NCBI GenBank assembly: GCA_036897095.1
Contig: JAYMSP010000021.1
Span: 55,010 to 119,009, forward strand
DNA from: Plantago elongata
Taxonomy: Eukaryota > Streptophyta > Magnoliopsida > Lamiales > Plantaginaceae
Reading direction: 5' to 3'
Length of the DNA stretch: 64,000 bases
Shown: positions 22,467 to 34,545 of the stretch, piece after piece
How positions within the stretch are numbered: the first letter of the stretch is position 1
How the letters are laid out: the number at the start of each line of letters is the position of its first letter
The notes under the pieces: model-generated
Databases searched by the model: none
What the model was told of the DNA's origin: nothing
The model's input: the letters and a program-made list of their open reading frames with translations, nothing else
Program-made: the position numbers and the translations under genes

Positions 22467-22668
22467 ACTATCTCCGTCTCAACTTCATCTTCCCGTTCCG
22501 TTCTAGTCCTTCCCAATTTCATCTTTCGATTCTTTAAATGGAAAATCACTCTTCTACTTTAGTTACTATTTTTTCTATTTTATTATTATTTCTCATATTT
22601 TATTTAATTTTTTTTAAAAACTTTGTATTCGGTCCCGTGGAAATATGAACTCGGGACGAAGGGAGTAT
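22467..22668. mobile_element. Stowaway-like MITE
   Basis: The ends are inverted: the left reads CTATCTCCGTCTCAACTTCA and the right, reverse-complemented, reads CTCCCTTCGTCCCGAGTTCA. Both resemble the Tc1/mariner Stowaway consensus CTCCCTCCGTCCC and are flanked by TA. Length is about 200 bp with an AT-rich core. It lies about 210 bp upstream of the start codon of the dioxygenase gene. Confidence 0.8.
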
Positions 22669-22880
22669 ATGGTCCGGGGTATTCAATTTTACTACCAGGA
22701 GTCCAGGACTGCACTGGTAATTAGTTAAAGTAACTACCCCGCACAGGAACAGAAGCAACGAAGAAGAAACAGAGAGGTGAAAGTAACTGCTTACCATTGA
22801 TATAGAAATTAATCGACCCAATCAAAACACAACTCAATAATTTCGAGAACAAGCTCAATTGATTCTCATTTCAGCAGAAA

Positions 22881-24020
22881 ATGGCCAACAATTCAGTCCC
22901 AGTGATCGATATGCAAGATTTCCCTAACCAGTCAGATCATCTGATCATGGCATGTGATGAATGGGGCTGCTTCAGGATCGTCAATTTCGATCGAATTTTG
23001 CCCAGATCACTCATGCTAGAAATGAAGAAAATTGTGAAATCACTGCTGGACTTGCCTACTGAGACGAAGAAGAGAAACGTTGACGTAATCTCAGGTAGCG
23101 GTTACATGGCTCCATCGGAGATTAATCCTTTATATGAAGCATTAGGCCTCTATGACATGTCCTCTGGTCAAGACGTCGATAACTTCTGTTCCAACTTGGG
23201 TGCCACTCCCCATCAAAGGTCCGTCCTGTTTTCACTGTCCCATTCGGTTATCTAGTGGTTAAAGTTAATAAAAATATTAAATTTCGGAAGTTTTAATTGG
23301 AATGTAGATAGAATCTTGTATTAGTATTAATTTGTGATGGCCTTGTGTGATGATAATCAGGGAAACGGTGACGAAATATGCTAGAGCAGTGAATCAACTG
23401 CTGATGGAAATTGGGCAAAAAATCGGAGAAGGGCTAGGAGTGAAGGGATACTCATTTGGTGACTGGTCTTGCCAGTTTAGGATTAATAAGTACAGTTTTA
23501 CAGAGGAAACTGTAGGTTCTCCTGGAGTACAGCTCCATACGGATTCGAGCTTCATTACCATTTTACAGGATGACGAACTAGTTGGTGGACTTGAGGTAAT
23601 GAAAAGGTGTGGCACGTTCGTGGCTGTTGATCCTTTTCCGGGTTCCCTTCTTGTCAATCTTGGAGATATTGCAACTGTGAGTAGCCCTAACCTTTTGTTG
23701 ATAAGCCGGCTTATCAGGGTCTTTTTGCTTGGTATTCAACATATATGTATTGGTCTGATTTGATCATGTTCATTGATTAGGTGTGGAGTAATGGGAGGTT
23801 TTTGAACGTGAAACACAAAGTGATGTGCAAGAGAGCAGCCATAAGGTTTTCAATTGCTTCGTTTCTATTAGGACCAAAAGAGGCTGCAGTGGAAGTGCCT
23901 GATGAACTCGTGGATAAGGAACATCCTCGTTTGTACAAGCCGTTCCTGTATCATGAGTATAGAAATTTCAGAATTGCGCGTAAGTTGCACACTGGTGCAA
24001 CTGATCCTTATATGGTTTGA
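22881..24020 (+). CDS. DAO: 2-oxoglutarate/Fe(II) dioxygenase, DAO type (auxin oxidation)
   Basis: Exons read as 22881-23218, 23361-23676 and 23781-24020, giving 297 aa, the length of plant DAO proteins. The fold is the DIOX_N plus 2OG-FeII_Oxy pair. The iron ligands are His172 and Asp174 in VQLHTDSSF and His230 in NVKHKV; the 2-oxoglutarate site is Arg240-x-Ser242 in RFSIASF. DAO-like blocks include WGCFRIVNF, GSGYMAPSEINP, YEALGLYDM, LLVNLGDIATVWSNGRFLN and DKEHPRLYKPF. By family it would oxidise indole-3-acetic acid to 2-oxindole-3-acetic acid in the cytosol, though related 2OG enzymes share this fold. The frame is kept at both introns. A Stowaway MITE lies in the proximal promoter. Confidence 0.88.
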
Positions 24021-24733
24021 ATTGTATTTTGAGCTCAATTTTTCTGTTGATGGAGTGAATGCTTGCCTAGCATAACTGTTCTGAAGATTAGTGAACCTAA
24101 ATAGCCTCATCTCTAGAGGTGACCAATGCAATAATATATAGAGATTAGAGAGACTACACTATGCTGTTTGTTAATTAGTATTATTGCTTCACTGATGTGG
24201 TTGCTCCTCCTTTTCTTTTTCCCCAAATAAGTATAAATATCATTTAAAAACAATATTGTAATATTCTACATATTCCTCTATTTCAAATTGAAGGCATGAT
24301 GAAAGCGAATGTTTTTTTTAAACGGTTAAAGACACTCGAACCCTAATCTATTGGTTGGAGTGAATTGGATTACTAATTAAACCGCAATTCGCTGTCAACG
24401 AAGTTGAAAGTTAAAAGTCGCATTTTGGACTTCCGTCCTTCCAATTTCACATCTTTCTTTCTCCTTTATCATTCGTGGAGGTTAATATCTTCAATCTGCC
24501 TCAAAACACAGTCCCAAAATTTCAAACATTTTCATTCTCCCGCCGATTCAGTTCAATACGATCAATTTCATCTCCACTCGAAAAAGGTAAATCGAAGCTT
24601 GTGGATCTAGATGAAATTCCTCATCGATGCTAGGGTTTCATTCTCAATTTCGAAGTGGTTGATTATAGATTCTTTCTTCAATTTTCACTGTTCGTAATCC
24701 ATATCGTTTACTGCAGGAGGCTTTTGAATTCCG
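24021..24733. other. Spacer and 5' UTR of the BRCT-RING gene
   Basis: Between about 24313 and 24400 a minus-strand SINE-like tail is seen: a B-box-like GGGTTCGAGTG followed by CCGTTTAAAAAAA, matching the repeat in intron 2 of the next gene. The 5' UTR probably begins near 24400 and has an intron (donor after CGAAAAAG near 24587, acceptor CTGCAG near 24718). Confidence 0.5.
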
Positions 24734-27700
24734 ATGATAGAAATGGAATCGGTTCTCGCGACAGTTAGCGGGTATCACGGCACAGAGAGATTCAATCTCA
24801 TCAAACTGATTGCTAGTACTGGCGCTAGCTATGTCGGAAGTATGCATCCCAAGGTCACGCATCTGGTAAGTACTCGATTGCTCGTTTTGTTAGTTAGGTT
24901 TGTAACTGTGATGTAGATTCTGGAGGTAACAGTGCTTTGATTTTGGATGCTTGTGTATTTTTGTGTAGGTGTGTTGGAAATTTGAAGGGAAAAAGTATGA
25001 GATTGCTAAGGATTCGGCGATAATTGTAGTTAATCATCGTTGGATTGAGGAATGCGTGAAGAAGAAATGTCGTGTTTCTGAGCTGCCATACACATTTGAG
25101 AGGTATGCTGTTTATGAGCTGCCGTATACATTTGAAAAGTGTGATTTATGTTGATAAGTTGGATATGTAGTTTAGTCTGTATCAAGTAGCATAGAGTTAG
25201 TGTTATATGATCAATTCATCAATAGGGCGGGGTTCGAGTCACCCTTTAGCCGTTTAAAAAAAAAAAAAGCATAGAGTTAGTTTTATATGATCAATTCATC
25301 AATCGCCAAATTGACTAGCATAGGTAGATTCCTTTCCACATTGTAATTCATCAATAGGGCGGGGGTTCGAGTCACCCTTTAGCCGTTTAAAAAAAAAAGC
25401 ATAGAGTTGTGTTATATGATCAATTCATCAATCGCCAAATTGACTAGCATAGGTAGATTCCTTTCCACATTGTAATGCAAGCTCCAGTGACGATCTTTTC
25501 AAATATACTGTGATTCATATTGGTTCTACTGCTAGTCTCTTTTCATCTTACTGTCTGGAAAATGTGGTTAATTGAGTTCTGATGTACACTATCAAGGACT
25601 GATAGAAGAGTCAGTAAAGTAACATTGATGTTCTTCAAGCTTGACTGAAGGGCATTTAGCTTTTGTGAAACAATTGTGAACTGTATTTGTGAAAAATTGC
25701 GTTACGTTTTATTAGCCTTGAAGAGATCGTCATTGATTGCTGACTTTTTCTGGCCCTCTGATGACTTTGTTTGGACAAATTGCAATGTCTTACTCTTAAT
25801 GGACTTTTTATTTAGTCTCTTGTTCATTGTAGTGGCAAAGAAGTGGGACCTCTTTGTTTGGACGTTCAGATTGCCATCAACCATACAGTTGGTCATTTGA
25901 AAGAGAAAAAGAAGATTAAGCAACCTGTTATTGATCTTGAATGTGATGATGTGGAGGATGCTACTTGGGTGGATTCTGATCTTTTCAATGAGGTCACAAG
26001 CTGTTCATTTTCTCATATGTGAGATTATATTAGATAAGACTGTTTACTATTGATAATGTAATGCTTGCTTAATTCTTAATTGCAATTGTTCTTTCAATGG
26101 ACTGGTAGTATAATATCCTCTCCAAAACCTCGCATAATAAAATTTTGTCAGTCTGGATACTAGAGTATTCAAGAATGGTAAAGTTTATAATGACCCACAG
26201 GCTTGACACCAGATCAATATTTATAAATCTCATAATTGCTTCGAGTGTATGCTCGTTCTTTCATTTTTTCATAGCTTGTGCACTGTGATTCTGTTATATC
26301 AGGGTACCATTGATTTATTATAGTGGTATATTCTCAGGCTTTTGAGCTTAAGAAGAAAACTCATGCTTCAAATAGATCACAGAAAAAATCAAAGAAAAGA
26401 AATTCAAGCAACGACCATCCTACCAGCACTAGGTACGGTGATACTCTGCCAGAGACTGCCATTCATGAGGTACAGAAACTTGATACATTTATTCCTTGTT
26501 ATTAGTTATTTGTCCAGCGTGTGATAGTCAACTTTCTCTAGAAATTGGAGTTCTGTTACATTAGACTCTTTGAAGTTCCTTAAATCTCAGTGAAGATAAA
26601 CTATCGTTTGATTACAATGTCTTGTAGATTCCGAGTGTTCCATTGAGCCTCGCTCCACTCTGCTAGTTCCCATGTCCCAACTATACTTCCTTTGCTAATT
26701 CTCTTCTCCCATGTCAAGTCCGCTCACTCAAACTATAAACTGAACTTTTGTCTGTTCTATGTTTCTTGTCTTCTGTAAATAGCTGAATGAACCTGGCACT
26801 TCTCAGCCTAAACATCTCCGTAGACTGAGGAAAAGAAATTACATTTCACCAGAAACTCATCAGGATGGTCATGCCCCTGTTAAAAAGCATATAAGCAAGG
26901 ACTCGGCATCGCCTTTAAACATGGAGCAAGGACATCTGGAGGCTGATACGTTGCATCAAAATACCCGTAGTGGAATTCTGCCTAATATTTCAAATGTGGA
27001 GAGACACCAAAATACATCGACCAGAGACACACTTGATGAAAATTGTTTGAGTGAACAAAATGATGAGACTGTTAATGATATAGAAGAGATTAATGATATT
27101 TGTTGTGATTTTCCGGATACACTTCATGGCGCACCATCTCCACCTGACATCCAAAATTCAAAAGACCACCATGAAGATTCCACAGAGGATCTGATTAACC
27201 TTGATAATAGCAGTAGACCATCTAAATCCAGTGAGTTGTCATGTGTTATATGTTGGACAGAGTTCAGTTCCAACAGAGGGGTGCTCCCATGTGGTCACCG
27301 GTTTTGTTTTTCTTGCATACAGAATTGGGCAGATCAAATGGTGCGTGTTTTTTAGTTTTAAGTTTATTTTAAACCTAACTTTCTCTCCTCTTTCTTTTCT
27401 GGTCTTTTTAAAAAAAAAGTTCCTCGCCTTTTTTTAAATCCATTTCGTAGTAATAACAAGGTATTTGATTTCTGCCTTGATTGTTATATTTCTTACAGGC
27501 TTCAAGAAGAATGTCTTCTACATGTCCTCTGTGTAAATCTAGTTTCATATGCATCACAAAATTGGACGACGCTCATTCATCTGATCAGAAAATATATTCG
27601 CAAACCATTCCGCATGACAGTTCGAAGATGGATCTATACATTCTTCCTGATGAAACATGCGCTGCCCCTGCCAATGTATGCTATCCAGATCTTCCTTTTG

Positions 27701-28026
27701 CTACCTGTTTAGCTTATTTTGATATATGCCTTCACACCACCAGATCGTTGCACTTTTTCTGTATTACATACTCTGTTTCTTTTGAAAATAATTTGACTCA
27801 TTTTATTGTCTTTTTGTCTAACTGAACATTTTTGTTGCTCTATCGTATTTTGCAGCCATTAACACAAGTTTGCTACCGATGCTCCAGTAGAGAACCTGAG
27901 GACCTTCTTATAAGATGTCATTTCTGCAACATCCGATGTGTTCATAGGTACTGTCTTGACCCACCATTGTTTCCTTGGACATGTGTTCACTGCCAGGATC
28001 TCCGAATGCTTTACTATAACCGCTAG
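24734..28026 (+). CDS. BRCT and RING-HC domain protein (putative E3 ligase, DNA damage type)
   Basis: Exons read as 24734-24865, 24969-25102, 25833-25992, 26338-26469, 26783-27340, 27499-27675 and 27856-28026, giving 487 aa. Residues about 4-90 form a BRCT domain ([35 protein letters not shown]). The middle is polar with a Lys-rich, nuclear-signal-like stretch (SQKKSKKRN). A C3HC4 RING spans 340-384 ([17 protein letters not shown]). A second Cys/His cluster near 437-475 (CYRC, CHFC, HRYC, CVHC) is PHD-like. The order resembles Arabidopsis At1g67180, annotated as a BRCT plus RING protein. Ubiquitin ligase activity and phosphopeptide binding are inferred from the domains. Met at 24743 is an alternative start. 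Intron 2 contains duplicated SINE-like sequence. Confidence 0.85.
25189..25477. repeat. Tandemly duplicated SINE-like fragment in an intron
   Basis: The word AGCATAGAGTTAG starts units near 25189, 25269 and 25398. A B-box-like GGGTTCGAGTCACC followed by CTTTAGCCGTTTAAAAAAA occurs at about 25230-25268 and 25361-25397, and TCGCCAAATTGACTAGCATA at about 25303 and 25431. It looks like a tRNA-derived SINE tail caught in a local duplication of about 130 bp. Confidence 0.65.
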
Positions 28027-28631
28027 CTCTCTTGATCAAGGTTGAAGCTTTGCATGTTATATCGTATTGCAAATTTCTGTTTCTTGATGGGTGACCCTGA
28101 TTGACTTGATCAATAAAATGTTAAAGCATGATTCATATTGTTCTCTCATTGAAACTGCCTGTACGAGCTCTACTTTTATGGCATGATCTGGTGTCAGATA
28201 TTGCAAATGATCTCGATTTAGTTGTAAAATGTGTATTTGACTTGTATAAAACATCTGACAAATGTTTTGAGACTCTAGTCAGGTTCCTAGATGCCTAGAT
28301 CTTTGCCTATTCCTCCCATAGAACATGTTACCATCCTTCCGTGTACGACGAAATGTTATAAATCCATCTCATATTGGTGACCATTAACTCCACTTACGAC
28401 TTTTAACCAACATACCATCATTAGACAAGTTTAAGAACAGATAGACGAGCAAAATTATGAAGTTTCATGAACCAAAATATCTTGCCTTCCTAGTAATCAC
28501 TACCATATATAGGCACATATAGGAAACCAGTCACTTCATTAATGTTTCAGGGTAGTATCCGTAGAAACTCTACTTCATGTTTTCACAATTTTTTCACCTT
28601 ATCACACTTTTCTTCTCCATGAAACCGTATA
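28027..28631. other. 3' flank of BRCT-RING gene and promoter of first TBL gene
   Basis: No further gene is seen. A TATA-like TATATAGG lies at 28506-28513, about 120 bp upstream of the TBL start codon. Confidence 0.5.
28506..28513 (+). promoter_or_regulatory. TATA box of first TBL gene
   Basis: TATATAGG, 119-126 bp before the ATG at 28632. The spacing is similar to that of three of the other TBL genes in the cluster. Confidence 0.5.
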
Positions 28632-30847
28632 ATGAGGCGCCAAGTTTCTGAACTTTCCTTCGGGAAACACCAACCAAGAAGAAAATCATCAAAATTTCTT
28701 CCACTCATAGCACTCGCTGTTCTTTTAACAATCCCTTTATATTATCCATTCCTCAAAGATTCTTCCAGGAAACTATACGAAGCTTCTCGTTCATACGAAT
28801 CTTTGGAAGATTCAATAAGAGCAAAATTATATATAAATCCTCCTATTATCAAAAGCAAAAAGCCTCCAATTGATATTCCTAAAACTGATAGCAACAACGC
28901 TTTTACGAATTATCACGATGATGTCAAGCCACTCGTTGATCAAAGAGACGACACACTGCCTGACCATGGTGGTGTGGCGGATCAACAACATGAGGTGGTT
29001 CACGAAAAGAAACATGTGAAGGGTAGGCGGAAAAGATCTGCACGGGCTCAACCAAACATTGGTAAAGACTCTCGAGCAGAATATGTAAGAGCCAGGAGGA
29101 AAGAGCATCATGCACCAACTAGAAACAGAGAACGTACAGTGATACGATCAGATGTGTTGGGTTATGATAAATGTGACTTATTCACAGGAGAATGGGTGCC
29201 GAATCCTGAAGGACCATATTACACAAATACAACTTGTAATGCGATTCAAGAGCATCAAAATTGCTTGAAATTTGGGAGACCTGACAGAGGTTTCTTGAAA
29301 TGGAGGTGGAAGCCTGACGATTGCGAACTGTCTGTTTTCGACCCTGCGAGCTTTTTAGAGCTTATGAGGGGAAAATCAATAGCCTTTGTTGGTGACTCTG
29401 TTGCTAGAAATCATATGCAGTCTTTGATTTGCCTCTTGTCCAGGGTAAGTATATGTTCATGTTCATATTCTTAATATCTTGAAAGTGCAATTCTTTCAAA
29501 ATTGATATTTTTCAAAAACATGAAGAAAAACATACATTACTACCACTTATTTGACACTCACATTTTCTTCAATTAAGAAGTACCTAAAAAGAATAATTGA
29601 ACTTATACTAATATAGAGTGGTCTTTTCCCATTTCTTTAGAACATCAAAACTTTCATTTAATTGACTTGATCTCCAAATTGCTTTCTGGAGTAAACTAGT
29701 AGACACCCGTTAACTATAAAAACAAATAGTCAAGACTAATTTTTTTTAGAAACCTAAATGTGACACATGAGACAGATCTGGAAGTGATCAGATTCTTCGC
29801 ATATAATTAATTAATCTGACTTCTTTCAATTCGTTAGATCCTTAATAAATGTCAGATCCATCTTACTGTCATTCCAGATACTCTCTTCTTTCTTAGAGTT
29901 GACAAAACGAGCATATGGACACATTTGCTTCTTCATTTTACCTAAAAAATGACACAAATTACTTAATTTTTGGTACTTGATTCAGATTTTAAAAAGCTTG
30001 TTTGCTATATTTTACATGTCATGTAAACATATGACTGATGTATGGATCTGGTTAAATGTCTCAGGTTGTGATTCCAGTAGATCTATCAGACCCATTGGAC
30101 CAAAACAGACGCTATGAGTATAGAGATCATGACTTCAATGTCTCCATGTTTTGGGCACCCTATCTGGTTAAGACACTAAAGACAGACCCTAACGATGACA
30201 AGCGACCTTTCAACTTATATCTAGACGAATTCGATCTACACTGGACCACTAAAATCGCGTCTTATGACTATATCATAATCTCTGCGGGGCACTGGTTCTT
30301 CCGGCCCATGTACTTCTACCAAAGAAACCGCCTTGTGGGCTGTCAGTATTGTCAGGAATCCAATGTCAACCACCTGAATTCGTATTTTGGCTACCGTAGA
30401 GCTTTTAGAACAGCCTTCCGTGCCATTAATTCAGCTGCAAACTTCAACGGTGTTGCATTTTTAAGATCCTTTGCACCTTCGCACTTTGAGGGTGCACCAT
30501 GGGACAAAGGTGGGGATTGTATTCGAACAAGGCCATTTAAGAGGAACGAAACAGTTTTGGAAGATTATAGTTCACAAATGTATTTAATCCAGTTGGACGA
30601 GTTGAGAATCGCGCAAAAGGCAAGAAGCAGAAACCGGGGAAAGTTACGGTTGTTTGATGCCACGAAGCTTATGCAAATGAGGCCAGACGGGCATCCTAGT
30701 AAATATGGGCACTGGCAAGTGCCAAATCAGGCATGGGCTAATGACTGCGTACATTGGTGTTTACCTGGTCCAATTGATTCGTGGAACGATTTTTTGCAAG
30801 AATTGTTGAGGAGAGAAGTAGATGATGCTGGTAGACAATCGAATTAA
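28632..30847 (+). CDS. TRICHOME BIREFRINGENCE-LIKE protein 1 of cluster (TBL19-like clade)
   Basis: Exons 28632-29444 and 30065-30847 give 531 aa. Residues 22-41 form a membrane anchor after a basic head, placing the catalytic part in the Golgi lumen (type II). A linker of about 130 residues has a very basic stretch around 125-165 ([11 protein letters not shown]). The TBL domain begins at [18 protein letters not shown]. The GDS motif is at 254-256 ([13 protein letters not shown]) and the DxxH motif at 498-501 ([15 protein letters not shown]), the Ser-Asp-His set of plant polysaccharide O-acetyltransferases. Xylan or mannan acetylation is the family role; the substrate cannot be read from sequence. 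The single phase-0 intron falls right after CLLSR, as in all five cluster members. This copy has the longest N-terminal linker of the five. Confidence 0.9.
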
Positions 30848-31224
30848 AGTTTTTGGTAACATACATTGTTTAGACTTCTAACCAGATTATCGTTACTTCT
30901 CACCATCATTCACTATATAACACGATATAGTATAACTTCACATAACATGTCGGTACGAATACAAATTCCCTAAAACATACGTGGATACAAACTCTCTTTA
31001 AAGAGCCAAATACTCTCTTTTAAGAGTGCTTTGTAACTAGTATTAAATCCTGTTTAGAAGATCATTAGATCCATAGATACATGGGCAACATCCATTTCCA
31101 CGTGTTTTTGCAGCTATACCAATACAAATAGATCCAACACCATTCTATTTTACTACTCCCAAAGCAAGTGCAACTAGTCTTTAGTCATAAACTCTCCTCT
31201 TTCCATGCATTTTGAATCTATCCA
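30848..31224. other. Spacer between first and second TBL genes
   Basis: 377 bp holding the 3' flank of the first TBL gene and the promoter of the second. No clear TATA box and no other feature is seen. Confidence 0.4.
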
Positions 31225-32902
31225 ATGAAGAATGCTTCATCACCTCTACTTTCTTCAACCATAAACAAAACACCAAAACTACACATTTTCCCTCTCATCA
31301 TCCTAACATGTCTTCTTACAATCATACCATTGTATTTCCAAACAAATTTCATTCCATCCTTCATAATTTCCTCAAATACCCTTCATCAACCCCTGTGGCA
31401 CAACCACTCCTATGAGGTCGACAACTTGCCAAGGCCACGCGATGAGAACTCGATGCATAACCCTAACCCGGATCCTGATGACCCAAAAAGGCCTGAGATT
31501 GTCCCAAGACTGGCACAAACTAGCCCAGTCCCCCGTGGCCTAACAAAGGTTAAAAAGTCCCATATCGGTCCAAGACCGGTACATAATAGGAAATGTGACT
31601 TGTTTACGGGGGAGTGGATACCCAATCCGGAGGGACCATATTATACAAACCTGACTTGTGGTGCAATTCAGGATCATCAGAACTGCATGAAGTATGGGAA
31701 ACCTGATTTAGGATTAATCTTGAAGTGGAGGTGGAAGCCTGATGACTGCGAGCTCCCGATTTTCGATCCCACCCAGTTTTTCGAGCTTGTGAGAGGGAAA
31801 CACATGGCATTTGTTGGTGATTCTGTCGCTAGGAATCATATGCAGTCCTTGATTTGCCTCCTGTCAAGGGTATGTATGCTAAGATTTTATACATACTGGA
31901 CTTTTTTTCATTCTTGAGCTTTTGCTTTGTTAGTGTGTTTAACTGACTGATTAGCCACGGGTCATTTTAATCCGATTTTTTGTGAAACATGTAGCAATTT
32001 TTTTATTTTTTGTTCCAAGTTAAGTTTTGACTTAGTGATTATCCAATTTTCCCAGTGAAAGCTCATATTTTCAATATATGCCAAAGCAATCTTACAGCAG
32101 AATATAAAATTGTGTTTCTTTGGTGATATATCAGGTTGAATATCCTTTAGAACTATCAGGCTCAGAAGAGCAAAACAAGTTCTACATGTTCAAAGAACAC
32201 AACTTCAACCTGTCCATGTCCTGGTCGCCCTACTTGGTGAAGCAACAAAACACAGATCCAGATGATTCAAAGAACGCTTTTCGTCTCAACCTCGACGAGC
32301 CCAACCCTGTTTGGACTAGCAGAATCGAAGGAGCTGATTATGTGGTTCTTTCAGCTGGACAGTGGTTCTTACGCCCTTCCTACTTCTACCTCAACAACAG
32401 CCTTGTTGGGTGCTTGTACTGTCCTGAGTCTAACATCACCCATGTGTCATATTACTTCAGCTACCGGTTGGCCTTCCAAACTGCATTTAGGGCTATTAAG
32501 GACGCACCTAACTATAACGGGCTGACATTTCTCAGGACCTACGTGCCATCTCACTTTGAGGGCGGGGAGTGGGATAAGGGTGGGGATTGTGCGAGAACAA
32601 GGCCACTTAAGAGGAACGAGACTGTAGTCTTCGAGGAGTATCCTATGAAATTTCGCGCAATGCAGCTAGAGGAGTTGAAGAATGCAAATGAAGCAGGTGG
32701 GAGAAATAGTGGTAAATTCAGGGTGCTTGATGCGATGAATGCCATGATGTTGAGGCCGGACGGGCATCCTAGTAAATACGGGCATCCGCTAAATGCAAAC
32801 GTGGTACTTTACAATGATTGTGTGCACTGGTGCTTGCCTGGTCCGATCGACTCGTGGAATGACTTTTTGCAAGAATTGATGTTGAGAGAAAAACATAGTT
32901 AA
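31225..32902 (+). CDS. TRICHOME BIREFRINGENCE-LIKE protein 2 of cluster
   Basis: Exons 31225-31869 and 32135-32902 give 470 aa. A hydrophobic anchor lies near residues 18-45 ([17 protein letters not shown]), followed by a Pro-rich linker and the TBL domain from [21 protein letters not shown] is at 198-200 and DxxH at 443-446 ([16 protein letters not shown]). The short intron (265 bp) is at the shared CLLSR position. ATG 31225 gives the frame through the anchor. Sequence is closest to the third cluster gene, with shared [20 protein letters not shown] and CPESNITH blocks. Family role is cell-wall polysaccharide O-acetylation in the Golgi. Confidence 0.9.
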
Positions 32903-33186
32903 CCTAGACACACATGTTATGATTTATGAATATAGTGTTATGATGGCTGGACACACTGAAATTGTATGAAAAACAGGATGCATGCCAAAGCCCAAAGGCA
33001 TATACAGTACTGTAATTCTCAGTTAATTGAAGGAATAGGGAATGCATAGATATGGATCCCAAGTTCCCAATCAATTCTATAGTGTATAGACATGCATTTC
33101 ATTCTCGTCCATCGCAATCAATTCTATAAGTATGATCAGTTCACACATTTGTTAGTAGGTACTAACCCAAAACCAATTAGCAGCTG

Positions 33187-33458
33187 ATTCTACAGACCTT
33201 CTAAAAAACCGAAACCGAAATCGAAACTCAGAAAGCGTATACAATTGAACATGACCCTATCGGGATTTTAATTAAATTTTCGGGAATTTAGTTTGCGGGT
33301 ACTCGATCCCGAAAATACTCGACCCTATCGGGATTTTATACATAGGGTTGGGACGGGATCGGATTATCCGAACCCTATTCCCTCCCCTACATTCTACAGA
33401 CCTTCTAAAAAACCGAAATCGAAATCGAAACTCAGAAAGCGTATACAATTGAACATGA
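33187..33458. repeat. 70-bp direct repeats flanking a 130-bp GC-richer insert
   Basis: A segment starting ATTCTACAGACCTTCTAAAA and ending GTATACAATTGAACATGAC occurs at 33187-33256 and again at 33389-33458 with one or two differences. The insert between them carries GGGTACTCGATCCCG, CGACCCTATCGGGATTTT (the last part twice) and GGGACGGGATCGGATTATCC. Confidence 0.8.
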
Positions 33459-34374
33459 CAGGCTATCGGTCAGATGACCAGTAAACACTGACTAATCTTC
33501 TCTATAGAAACTGCATAATCAAACCTGTAATTCCCAATGATATAAGATCTCGAAACTATGGAACCGCGAACAGAGGGTAACCAAATTCGCGGATATATAT
33601 TCAGAAGAGCTGCGTACCAGTTCTCACTTAGCAATTCTCAATTCGTTGACATAAACTGGAGAGGGGAAATTCTTGCCATCGGCAAAAGTCGAGAGTAAAA
33701 TTTCAAATAAAGATCTATGAAATAAAAATATTGTATCATAAAGTATAAATAAAATTTTTTATTCTATTATATAATGTAAATATATAATTTGTACACCTAT
33801 AATTATATATTTAATTTAATGATATATAATTTTTCTTATCATTCATTCAATATAAATGATACCATGGTTGTTGTATGAATTGTTGATATTAAAATAGTAC
33901 TTACGTAAATTCTCGGGAAGGGGTTGGCCTTGTGCACATTGATTGGGTACACTAATTCTATATTTGGGCCTAACTTTGAGTCCAACTCCAAATGGGCTTA
34001 AAGTGAAACTGACATGATCATATCTAATTTGTGACAATCTAAACAAAATTTTATTAATGTTTCTATTACGAATTTATAATTTAATCTTCCATACATGCAG
34101 ATCTATCCTAAATTTTACAAGTGAAAATTACCAACAATGATATTTATGCTAAAATGGCACACTTATTTTAGTAAATGATCTATAGATATCTTAGAATTCT
34201 AGTGATATTGGTCGTGGACATTAATCTATGATATGTAGCCTTATTAATTTGGAAGTTTCATTGTGCCTACAAGAGTGAGAACAAAATGTACACGGAGAAA
34301 GAAGTATGTGTTTGTATTTAGTGTTTGGTTTACAAGCAACTGTTTGAAAGATGGAGGGCAGATTTTTATAGCAT

Positions 34375-34545
34375 TTAAAACGCTCCATTTGACTCGATAA
34401 TAATGATTTTGTTTAAAATACATTTTAAATACCCCATTTCAATTTCATTCCAAACACAATTTCACCAAAATACATTTAAATACCCATTCAAATTCTATAC
34501 CAATCACTAAAGGTATGATTGGTATACAATTTAAATTGGGTTTTG
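34375..34545. repeat. MITE-like repeat with terminal hairpin
   Basis: The left part matches 3018-3175. At 34485-34545 the strand can fold: CCATTCAAATTCTATACCAATC is followed, after a loop of about 11 bp, by GATTGGTATACAATTTAAAT. Confidence 0.5.

Noticed and set aside
33293-33484. Plus-strand open frame of 63 codons
   Set aside because: Crosses the GGGTACTCG insert and one of the flanking direct repeats; coding is accidental.
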